From JANNBN01 sp031430595 (GTDB lineage Bacteria > Actinomycetota > Acidimicrobiia > Acidimicrobiales > JANYDT01): a stretch of DNA of 64,000 nucleotides. The notes beneath the pieces are model-generated. The model was not told the DNA's origin and did not search any database. It saw only the letters and a program-made list of their open reading frames with translations. Positions 26,357 through 32,552 of the stretch are shown piece by piece. The stretch's first letter is position 1. Every line of letters begins with the position of its first letter. Location of the stretch: positions 217,181-281,180 of the forward strand of contig JANPBU010000013.1 of assembly GCA_031430595.1 (NCBI GenBank), written 5' to 3'. Position numbers and translations under genes: made by a program.

Positions 26357-26540
26357 TGATATCTGCGGTCGGCCCATTCGGACCACTTTCACGAAAAACG
26401 GATAGGTCGAACGAATCATTACGACCACCCAGACGAACGAGTTCACCAACTTTCAGGATGGCCCCTGCCACCGAAGGTCCGAAAGTACATACATCGCAGA
26501 CAGGTAACACCCCAACCTGCCAAACAATAAGGAACCCTAA

Positions 26541-26735
26541 ATGCTTGAACTTTTCGTTTCACTACAAACCCTCATCGCCGGCCGCAAAGCCGAAATCGAA
26601 GAGCGCGGCGCAACCGCAGTTGAATACGCACTGATGGTCGGCCTGATCGCCGTCGCAATCATCGGCGCAGTCTCACTTCTTGGTAACAAGCTGAAGACAT
26701 CGTTCAACTCAATCTCAAACACCCTTCCAGGCTGA
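26541..26735 (+). CDS. Flp-type pilin (copy 2)
   Basis: The protein has 64 residues. It is a classical type IVb/Flp prepilin: a 23-residue leader ending in ERG, cleavage before ATAVEY (Glu28 is position +5 and Tyr29 is +6), then a hydrophobic helix ALMVGLIAVAIIGAV and a short polar tail. After processing by a TadV/PilD-type peptidase it would polymerise into Flp pili used for adhesion. No tad assembly genes are in the window, so the machinery must be elsewhere. AAGGAACC precedes the ATG and a strong terminator follows. Confidence 0.92.
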   Translation: MLELFVSLQTLIAGRKAEIEERGATAVEYALMVGLIAVAIIGAVSLLGNKLKTSFNSISNTLPG

Positions 26736-26788
26736 TCCTGCCCCGGGCAAACCCTGGGTCGGCACCAACCGCCTACAAATCGAAACAA

Positions 26789-26819
26789 AACGAGCCCCGG
26801 CCAACCGCCGGGGCTCGTT
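26789..26819 (+). terminator. terminator after pilin copy 2
   Basis: AACGAGCCCCGG pairs perfectly with CCGGGGCTCGTT (12 bp, 7-nt loop) about 54 bp after the stop. It is the first of three related hairpins that follow pilins 2, 3 and 4. Confidence 0.8.
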
Positions 26820-26998
26820 CATTTCATCTGCACACAGAGCATCGATTCGCGAGGACCAACCCCCCATAAACCGCGTGGGCCAAACGAACCATTCCTCTGC
26901 ACACGGGAAGTGGAATCATCAATTTTCGGGATACCGAGCCCTCCTGAAAACCCGAAGGTGTTTACAGCTCGCACCGTTACCCACCAAAGGAACCCCAA

Positions 26999-27193
26999 AT
27001 GCTTGAACTTTTCGTTTCACTTCAAAACTTCGTCGCCGGCCGCAAAGCCGAAATCGAAGAACGTGGCGCAACCGCAGTTGAATACGCACTCATGGTCGGC
27101 CTGATCGCCGTCGCAATCATCGGCGCAGTCTCCCTTCTTGGCAACAAGATCAAGAAGTCGTTCAACTCGGTCTCAAACACCCTCCCAGGCTGA
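26999..27193 (+). CDS. Flp-type pilin (copy 3)
   Basis: The protein has 64 residues and differs from copy 2 at only a few positions (LQNFVAGRKA, NKIKKSFNSVSN). The cleavage site ERG/ATAVEY and the helix are unchanged, so it should be a functional pilin. Its leader region differs from those of copies 2 and 4 and shows no similar hairpin; AAGGAACC before the ATG is kept. The gene is followed by the second copy of the GC-rich terminator. Confidence 0.92.
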   Translation: MLELFVSLQNFVAGRKAEIEERGATAVEYALMVGLIAVAIIGAVSLLGNKIKKSFNSVSNTLPG

Positions 27194-27259
27194 TCCCATC
27201 GCAGGCGAACCCGGCACCGGAACCCGGCACCGGAACCACCCGCCTACAAATCGAAACAA

Positions 27260-27290
27260 AACGAGCCCCGGCAACACGCCGGGGCTTGTT
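27260..27290 (+). terminator. terminator after pilin copy 3
   Basis: AACGAGCCCCGGC pairs with GCCGGGGCTTGTT (13 bp with one G-U pair, 5-nt loop) and is followed by a TATTTC tail. Confidence 0.8.
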
Positions 27291-27483
27291 TATTTCATCT
27301 GTACACAGAGCATCGATTCGTGAGGACCACCCCCCCGCAAAACTTATAGGCCAAACGAACTATTACGACCACACAGACGCACGAGTTCACCAACTTTCAG
27401 GATGGCCTCCGCCGCCAAAGGCCCGAAAGTACATACATCACCCAGCAGGTACACCCCATCTGCCAAACAAAAAGGAACCCCAA

Positions 27484-27678
27484 ATGCTCGAACTATTCGT
27501 ATCACTACAAACCCTCATCGCCGGCCGCAAAGCCGAAATCGAAGAGCGCGGCGCAACCGCAGTTGAATACGCACTCATGGTCGGCCTGATCGCCGTCGCA
27601 ATCATCGGCGCAGTCTCACTTCTTGGTAACAAGATCAAGAGCTCGTTCAACACCATCTCAAACACCCTTCCAGGCTGA
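27484..27678 (+). CDS. Flp-type pilin (copy 4)
   Basis: The protein has 64 residues from the ATG at 27484. A longer open frame from 27286 exists, but it would put the leader region in front of the prepilin signal and destroy it. The mature part is identical to copy 2 except for the tail (NKIKSSFNTISN). The leader with its hairpin and AAAAAGGAACC is nearly the same as that of copy 2. It is the last gene of the array and shares a bidirectional terminator with the convergent cysM gene. Confidence 0.92.
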   Translation: MLELFVSLQTLIAGRKAEIEERGATAVEYALMVGLIAVAIIGAVSLLGNKIKSSFNTISNTLPG

Positions 27679-27734
27679 TCCTGCCCCGGGCAAAATCCGG
27701 GACCGGTACCAACCGGAGATCAGAACAGAAACAA

Positions 27735-27765
27735 AACAAGCCCCGGCAACACGCCGGGGCTTGTT
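27735..27765. terminator. bidirectional terminator between pilin 4 and cysM
   Basis: AACAAGCCCCGGC pairs perfectly with GCCGGGGCTTGTT (13 bp, 5-nt loop). It lies between convergent genes and has A-rich and T-rich flanks on both sides, so it can serve both. Confidence 0.8.
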
Positions 27766-27807
27766 CATTTCGTTTGGTGTTCGTGGTAATCGGCCGAATC
27801 GTAAGTA

Positions 27808-28818
27808 CTAGAAGTAAATGACTTTCTTCGCTCGTTCGGTGACCTCGTCGATATCGTCGGTGTAAGCGCCGGTCGACAGGTACTTCCATCCGCCGTCGCA
27901 CACGATGGTGACGATGACTCCTTCTTGTATTTCAGCTGCGCACTTAATAGCTGCGGCCATAATTGCCCCAGATGAAATGCCAGCGAAGATGCCAGCTTCT
28001 CGAACCATGCGGCGGGTGACTTCGATTGACTCTTTCGGGCCGATGACTTTTTTCCGGTCGAGCAGGTCAAACCCGTTATTATCGGTGAAGATCGGTGGGA
28101 TGTACCCGTCGTCGAGGTTGCGTAATCCGTCAACCATTTCGCCGCTGGGGGGCTCGACGGCCCAAACCTGAATGTTGGGGTTCATTTGCTTCAGGAAGGT
28201 TCCTACGCCGATGAGGGTGCCACTGGTGCCTAGCCCGGCGAGGAAGTGGGTGATCTCTGGGCAGTCGCGCCAAATTTCGGGCCCGGTGCCTTCCATATGG
28301 GCTTTCGGGTTCGCCGGGTTCGCGTACTGATAGAGGAATACCCAGTCAGGGTTTTCGGCTGCGATTTTGTGGGCCATCTTGACGGCACCGTTTGAGCCTT
28401 GCGACGCCGGAGACTCGATGATTTCGGCACCAAACACCTCAAGCATTTGGCGCCGTTCTGGCGTCACGTTTCCGGGCATGACGATTTTGATCGTGTAACC
28501 CTTGAGGCAGCAGATCATGGCCATGGCGATGCCGGTATTTCCCGACGATGGTTCAATGAGGATCGACCCTGGTTTCAGTCGACCGTCTTTTTCGGCTTCC
28601 TCAATCATGGAAAGCGCAATTCGGTCTTTGACTGAACCGGCCGGGTTGTTACCTTCGAGCTTTGCGAGAATGCGAACTCGTGGATTTGGTGACAGCACCG
28701 ACACGTCGACTAGCGGCGTGTTACCGATGAGATCGAGGGCGCTGCTGGCAATCACTTCTGGGCTCGCATCAGACGGCTCCACCTGCGACGGCGGGAAGGA
28801 TCGTGATTGAGTCACCAT
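27808..28818 (-). CDS. cysM: CysO-dependent O-phosphoserine sulfhydrylase (cysteine synthase CysM)
   Basis: The protein has 336 residues from the ATG at 28818. It is a fold-type II PLP enzyme with the lysine in NPAGSVKDR (Lys64), the substrate loop PSSGNTGIAMA and the GLGTSGTLIGVG phosphate loop. In Actinobacteria CysM uses O-phosphoserine and the thiocarboxylated carrier CysO; cysO and mec upstream in the same operon support that role. The start overlaps cysO by 50 bp, which is long; a GTG at 28755 would avoid it but would cut about 20 residues before the conserved LIGNTPLV. The start is therefore uncertain. Confidence 0.9.
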   Translation of the reverse strand: MVTQSRSFPPSQVEPSDASPEVIASSALDLIGNTPLVDVSVLSPNPRVRILAKLEGNNPAGSVKDRIALSMIEEAEKDGRLKPGSILIEPSSGNTGIAMAMICCLKGYTIKIVMPGNVTPERRQMLEVFGAEIIESPASQGSNGAVKMAHKIAAENPDWVFLYQYANPANPKAHMEGTGPEIWRDCPEITHFLAGLGTSGTLIGVGTFLKQMNPNIQVWAVEPPSGEMVDGLRNLDDGYIPPIFTDNNGFDLLDRKKVIGPKESIEVTRRMVREAGIFAGISSGAIMAAAIKCAAEIQEGVIVTIVCDGGWKYLSTGAYTDDIDEVTERAKKVIYF

Positions 28819-29053
28819 CTTTGAGGGGTGCTTCGAGTTTGCCGATGTACCGAACATCGTCGTCGTTCAGGTACACGTTGACGAAACGGTGAAGTTCGCC
28901 CTCGGGGGTGACGATTTGGCCGGCGATTCCGGGAAATTGGGTAACCAGGTCGGTGATGACATCGCCGACCGTTTCACCGGTTGATGACACCTTTGACTGC
29001 CCACCCGTGTGGGGGCGCATGATGGTAGGGATTCGGACGTCGACTGCAGCCAT
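28769..29053 (-). CDS. cysO: sulfur carrier protein CysO
   Basis: The protein has 94 residues of the ubiquitin-like ThiS/MoaD fold. The segments VRIPTIMRPHTGGQ, HRFVNVYLNDDDVRY and LPAVAGG closely match mycobacterial CysO. The carrier accepts sulfur as a thiocarboxylate on its C-terminal Gly-Gly. Here Gly91-Gly92 is followed by Ala93-Val94 before the stop, so the carrier must first be trimmed, which the neighbouring JAMM protease could do. It is transcribed between mec and cysM on the minus strand. Confidence 0.92.
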   Translation of the reverse strand: MAAVDVRIPTIMRPHTGGQSKVSSTGETVGDVITDLVTQFPGIAGQIVTPEGELHRFVNVYLNDDDVRYIGKLEAPLKDGDSITILPAVAGGAV

Positions 29054-29151
29054 GTGGCGTTGCTCCTGGCGGGAAATGAATCGGTTTCGGCGATACCCGA
29101 TCAGGTTAGTCGGGAATCAGTTCTAGGTGGTAGTGACTTCCGTCGTAATGC

Positions 29152-29595
29152 TCAGAGGAGAACGACTGTCTCTTCTTGGATCGAACCGTTGTCGATATGC
29201 CAGCTCCTCAGCATGGGAGCCTCGTCTCGAAGCGACACAATGATGTAGTGCCAGCTTGGGTCGGGGGCTTGGGTGATGTCGGTTGGTGACGGGTACGGGT
29301 CGGTATGGGTGTGGCTGTGCATGACTCCGTTGATGATCAATCCCTCGTCGTCGGCATTGCGCTCGGCTTGTAGGTGTGCTTTCGGGGGGATGGTGTACAC
29401 CTTGGCCGAGTGGGCGTCGTTATCGGTTGGGTAGAACCGGGTGATGCGCTGTTGGGTGGGGCCGGCGAACAACCCGCACGCTTCCAAGGGAGCGCCGTCG
29501 TAGGCGTGGGCGATCATTTCGACGTAGGCCGAGTACGACAGTTGAACCTGGGGCTGCGATTGTTGTGATTGTTGCGAGTGGTCCACGGTGCTCAA
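29152..29595 (-). CDS. mec: Mec-type JAMM metalloprotease
   Basis: The protein has 147 residues. The JAMM/MPN+ site is complete: Glu38 (LEACG), His93 and His95 (MHSHTHT), then Ser103 and Asp106 (PSPTD) with the H-x10-D spacing. In mycobacteria Mec releases cysteine from the CysO-Cys adduct made by CysM. It may also remove the Ala-Val tail from CysO here (inference). The N-terminus has a Gln/Ser-rich run (about residues 6-16) of no known role. It leads the mec-cysO-cysM operon and diverges from smpB with only 18 bp between starts. Confidence 0.92.
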   Translation of the reverse strand: MSTVDHSQQSQQSQPQVQLSYSAYVEMIAHAYDGAPLEACGLFAGPTQQRITRFYPTDNDAHSAKVYTIPPKAHLQAERNADDEGLIINGVMHSHTHTDPYPSPTDITQAPDPSWHYIIVSLRDEAPMLRSWHIDNGSIQEETVVLL

Positions 29596-29613
29596 GGTAG
29601 CGTCTAGATCCTC

Positions 29614-30138
29614 ATGGCAAAAAAAGGCACGATGAAAGGCGCGAACAACGCTGGCTTGAAAGACCAGCGCAAATTGCTTGCGTCAAACAAAAAGGTTCGC
29701 CATGACTACGACGTGCTTGATACGTACGAGGCTGGCATTCAGCTTGTTGGTGGCGAAGTCAAGAGTTTGCGTGACGCGAAGGTGCAGCTGAAAGATTCGT
29801 ATGCGCGCGTTGAACGGGGCGAGATGTATTTGCTGGGAATGCATATTTCGCCGTACGTCTACGCCATTGGGTTCGGGTCATTTCACCCAGAACGGCCACG
29901 TAAGTTGTTACTCAATAGGCGAGAGATTGATGAACTCGACGAGAAGATGTCGATTGATCATCTTTCTGTCTTGCCACTGAGTATTTATTTTCGCGACGGG
30001 TTGGTGAAGGTTGAGTTAGCCCTCGCAAAAGGACGAAAGCGCCACGACAAGCGTGACGCCATCGGCGATCGTGATGCGAAACGTGACCTTGACCGAACCC
30101 TGGCACAAGCACGCAAGGGCCGTCCGCTGCGGGTGTAG
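29614..30138 (+). CDS. smpB: SsrA-binding protein SmpB
   Basis: The protein has 174 residues. LASNKKVRHDYDVLDTYEAGIQLVGGEVKSLR, the SYARVERGEMYLLGMHISPY block and the basic C-terminal tail AKGRKRHDKR are diagnostic of SmpB, the partner that delivers tmRNA to stalled ribosomes. The tmRNA gene lies only about 490 bp downstream on the same strand. TAGCGT about 10 nt before the ATG suggests a leaderless transcript. The C-terminal tail beyond the core (DAIGDRDAKRDLDRTLAQARKG) is helical and normal for the family. Confidence 0.96.
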   Translation: MAKKGTMKGANNAGLKDQRKLLASNKKVRHDYDVLDTYEAGIQLVGGEVKSLRDAKVQLKDSYARVERGEMYLLGMHISPYVYAIGFGSFHPERPRKLLLNRREIDELDEKMSIDHLSVLPLSIYFRDGLVKVELALAKGRKRHDKRDAIGDRDAKRDLDRTLAQARKGRPLRV

Positions 30139-30204
30139 GCGCACCGGGGCGCAGTTGCTCACCGGCTAGTTCGTTGCCGACTTTCCCGTAGGAAGTTGTT
30201 GGTT

Positions 30205-30525
30205 TTAGAACTTTCGGTCGTTCGTCTTTTTCTTCGCCGGAACGATGAACGGAACTTCGATGAGGTGGGCGAAGGCTGCATCGTCGGGTTGGCGTGGATT
30301 GTTCATTTGCTGCAGGTACAGCTTGATAGACGCACGGGCTGGTGGCACGTGATCGCCCTTGAGTGAGACCGAACGGGCGAGAGCATCTTTGGCGGCCGTG
30401 ACGCGTTCTTTGCGTTTGGCTTTCTCTTCTTCGGTGCGTTCCACTGGAGTTCCAGCGGCCTTTGCCTGTGAGGTAGCCGAGGCTGCAAGCTTGTCGGCGG
30501 TCGTGAGCTGGGCGCGGATTGCCAC
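30205..30525 (-). CDS. small basic hypothetical protein
   Basis: The protein has 106 residues, rich in Lys, Ala and Glu, with a charged helix (RTEEEKAKRKERVTAAKDAL, about 29-48) and a basic C-terminus (AKKKTNDRKF). It has no signal peptide or membrane helix. I do not recognise a family. It lies between smpB and ssrA on the opposite strand, so a role in ribosome rescue cannot be assumed. The coding assignment rests on the uninterrupted frame and the ordinary composition only. Confidence 0.5.
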   Translation of the reverse strand: MAIRAQLTTADKLAASATSQAKAAGTPVERTEEEKAKRKERVTAAKDALARSVSLKGDHVPPARASIKLYLQQMNNPRQPDDAAFAHLIEVPFIVPAKKKTNDRKF

Positions 30526-30630
30526 TGGGAATCATCCTTCGAGGTTGTGCGCATAGTTGCGCTTTCGCGCACGGTTGCGCGTGAGTCGGTAAAGGCTAGG
30601 CGAAAAGCTGGGGTAGGTTGGGCACTCTAC

Positions 30631-30979
30631 GGGGGTGCCTGGTTTCGACTTTGGTGATCAACGCAGATGAAGCGAGCCGTGGTCTCCGGATCCACGTAAA
30701 AGAGTCGGAAACAAACAAACAAACGCCAACGACAACGTTGCGCTTGCAGCCTAAATAACTGCAATGTCGGTCTGGCCCCGGTTCCTCGGGCCAGCTGCCG
30801 GCACTATCTAGAGGGACTTACTTGGGTGCAGTGCTTGCGGGTAGCCAAGGACATTAAGTGAGCTGGGGCCCTCCGGAGTTGCCGGTGTCGAGGGTGGGCC
30901 TGAGATCTCTACACCGGATGCGCTCGGAGAAGACCTGCTGCGAAGCTGAGGGACGGGGGTTCGACTCCCCCCACCTCCA
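30631..30979 (+). ncRNA. ssrA: transfer-messenger RNA (tmRNA)
   Basis: The 5' end GGGGGTGCCTGGTTTCGAC and the 3' T-arm GGGGGTTCGACTCCCCC with CACCTCC frame a one-piece tmRNA of about 350 nt. GGGGGTG at 30631-30637 pairs with CACCTCC at 30972-30978 to form the acceptor stem; the discriminator A follows and CCA is not fully encoded. The tag reading frame at 30707-30754 ends in GCGCTTGCAGCC-TAA (ALAA stop). By the AGTC motif that precedes the resume codon, the tag is GNKQTNANDNVALAA, 15 residues starting with Gly. The RNA works with SmpB to rescue stalled ribosomes and tag their products for degradation. Confidence 0.93.
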
Positions 30980-30999
30980 CGTTGTTTTTGAAGCATTTC

Positions 31000-31026
31000 C
31001 GCAGGTCACAGAGGGTGTGACCTGCG
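31000..31026 (+). terminator. hairpin downstream of ssrA
   Basis: CGCAGGTCAC and GTGACCTGCG form a perfect 10-bp stem with a 7-nt loop, 20 bp after the tmRNA. There is no T run after it, so it could be a terminator for tmRNA or a protein site near the putative attachment junction. Confidence 0.5.
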
Positions 31027-31040
31027 GGTGTCGGTCGGTT

Positions 31041-31060
31041 CTGACACAGAACTGACACAG
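31041..31060. repeat. direct repeat CTGACACAG x2
   Basis: CTGACACAG at 31041-31049 and 31052-31060, 11 bp apart, lies just right of the ssrA end. Short direct repeats next to a tRNA or tmRNA 3' end are typical of integrase arm-site regions, but no integrase is near to test this. Confidence 0.35.
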
Positions 31061-31105
31061 TAAAACACGAGCGCTGCAAAAAGTTGGTCGATTTTGCCGG
31101 CTGGT

Positions 31106-32014
31106 TCAAAAGAGAACCGCAAGAACCCTGTCGCGTTTCTGGCCATCGGAGTCGACGAAGGGCATCGACCTCGCAGAGACTTGTACTGCCCGATCACTTC
31201 GGCCTAACAGTCCAGTGAGTCCGCGAAACTCGATGTCAGCCCCCTGCTCGTCAGCCGTCGAGAGCGGACAATCATCTGCGACCGACTTGTCCTTCGGGAT
31301 GTGAGGGAACCCGTTAAAGGATGCCGCGTATCGGACCCTCAGTTTCGGTGCGATCGATAAAGGAAGGTCGAACAGTTTGTTGCCCTGTTTATCGGCCTCG
31401 GCCATTTGAATCTCAGTTGGTTTGAGCTTCCGCTCCAGGAACACCATTGCCGCCTTTCGCCCGCCCAGATCCAACATACGAAGAAGCGCTGCCTCAACGC
31501 TGGCTTCAACGGCCTGGGCTGCGCCCATCGCAATTTCGATCGATGGTTCGCCGACACAGAACGGTTGCATTGTCTCTAACGGTAAGAGGAGTTCCGATGC
31601 ACCTATGTCACAGAGCAACTCCTCCGTCAGCCACTCCGACTTCGTCGAACGCGAGGTACCGTCGATTTTCAGGTCGGTTCGAACTGTTTCCTTGGATGCC
31701 CGAAGAAAGAACAGATGGTTGATTTCGTGCGCCAGGGTGAATCGCTGTCTTCGCTCGCCAACACGTGTTGAAATCCTGATTTGAAATCTGTCCGCCTCCC
31801 ACCGCACGGAACCTTCCTCCACGAAGTCACCGTGGGAAACGTGCGCTTGAGCGAACGACGCCGCCACCGACAGGTCGACGGGTACGGACCCGTCGATATC
31901 GGCAAGGAGCTTTCGATTGAGTTGCCGAATCAGATCCTCGGGTCGACCGTTAAACGAATGCGCTTCAAGAAGTTTTTTGACAGAGTGTTCGATCGATGAT
32001 CCGCCGTTTGCCAT
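31106..32014 (-). CDS. ImmA/IrrE family metallopeptidase
   Basis: The protein has 302 residues. The zinc protease motif LAHEINHLFFL gives His96-Glu97-x2-x-His100 (HExxH), with a further acidic segment and the usual length for ImmA/IrrE peptidases. Such enzymes cleave or inactivate a cognate XRE repressor after a signal, as ImmA does to ImmR in ICEBs1. The XRE gene is 3 bp upstream in the same operon. Residues after about 190 form a beta-rich region that may sense the signal. Confidence 0.88.
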   Translation of the reverse strand: MANGGSSIEHSVKKLLEAHSFNGRPEDLIRQLNRKLLADIDGSVPVDLSVAASFAQAHVSHGDFVEEGSVRWEADRFQIRISTRVGERRQRFTLAHEINHLFFLRASKETVRTDLKIDGTSRSTKSEWLTEELLCDIGASELLLPLETMQPFCVGEPSIEIAMGAAQAVEASVEAALLRMLDLGGRKAAMVFLERKLKPTEIQMAEADKQGNKLFDLPLSIAPKLRVRYAASFNGFPHIPKDKSVADDCPLSTADEQGADIEFRGLTGLLGRSDRAVQVSARSMPFVDSDGQKRDRVLAVLF

Positions 32015-32017
32015 CGA

Positions 32018-32437
32018 TCACTCCAACTCCTGATCCATCAGTTTTGAATTTCGAATCGTGTCATAAATGTGCGCCCAACGTCTTACTGTTTGTGGCTGCT
32101 CGTTGCGAAACCGGATACTCGCCAGCATCAGCACATCGCCTTCAATCAGATTTCGCTCTTTGGCGAATTCCTTCAACGAATCATTGATCTCGACCACCGG
32201 CGCGGCGGCCGCGGTTCCGAGCAGATCCGCAATGGTTATCCCAAGCGCCGTTGCGATTTTCATCAAGATTTGTCCCGATGGTTTCGTCGCCTCACCGGAT
32301 TCGAGTTCTGACAGATAACCAGCCGATAGACCGGCAGCCTCGGCCAAACGGGCCTGGGTCAACGCCGGAACAGCGGACTTCCGGAAAGTCCGGATCCGTT
32401 GGCCGAGTTCATTGAGGTCGAGACCGTCATTCACCAT
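32018..32437 (-). CDS. XRE-family repressor-like regulator
   Basis: The protein has 139 residues. Residues about 10-68 are a helix-turn-helix_3 domain (LTQARLAEAAGLSAGYLSELESG as the core, then GQILMKIATALGITIADLLG). The C-terminal part is helical and could be the target of the adjacent ImmA peptidase. Two identical palindromes TTCGCT-N2-AGCGAA lie in its promoter (32450-32501). TACAAT ends 5 nt before the ATG, so transcription starts at the start codon; binding to the palindromes would repress its own gene and the divergent peroxidase gene. Confidence 0.9.
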   Translation of the reverse strand: MVNDGLDLNELGQRIRTFRKSAVPALTQARLAEAAGLSAGYLSELESGEATKPSGQILMKIATALGITIADLLGTAAAAPVVEINDSLKEFAKERNLIEGDVLMLASIRFRNEQPQTVRRWAHIYDTIRNSKLMDQELE

Positions 32438-32442
32438 GGCTA

Positions 32443-32501
32443 ATTGTAGTTCGCTAAAGCGAACAATCGGTGAACCGGCCTGCTATATTCGCTACAGCGA
32501 A
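32443..32501. promoter_or_regulatory. divergent promoter with twin TTCGCT-N2-AGCGAA operators
   Basis: Palindrome 1, TTCGCTAAAGCGAA, is at 32450-32463; palindrome 2, TTCGCTACAGCGAA, is at 32488-32501. They share both 6-bp arms and are centred 38 bp apart. Palindrome 1 lies next to TACAAT (minus-strand -10, 32443-32448) for the XRE gene; palindrome 2 overlaps TATATT (32484-32489), a likely -10 for the peroxidase gene. Confidence 0.7.
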
Positions 32502-32552
32502 GATTTGCTTCGCCGCGACCAGAAGGTCGTGTTTAACGAAGGATCGACTCAA

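Larger units (their letters stand above)
26407..27678 (+). repeat. duplicated pilin units (leader + gene + terminator)
   Basis: The leader and gene at 26407-26735 and 27356-27678 are near-identical over about 325 bp, including shared words such as CGAGTTCACCAACTTTCAGG and CCGAAAGTACATACATC. The pilin at 26999 shares the gene body but has a different leader. The segment after each terminator (ACACAGAGCATCGATTCG at about 26831 and 27303) is also repeated, so the array grew by tandem duplication of units of a few hundred bp. Confidence 0.8.

Noticed and set aside
27286..27483. N-terminal extension of pilin copy 4
   Set aside because: The longer frame adds 66 residues before a normal prepilin leader and crosses the duplicated leader region; the ATG at 27484 has the same ribosome site as the other copies.
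30600..31100. tRNA gene near the element boundary
   Set aside because: The only T-arm-like sequence belongs to the tmRNA acceptor end; no tRNA cloverleaf is seen.
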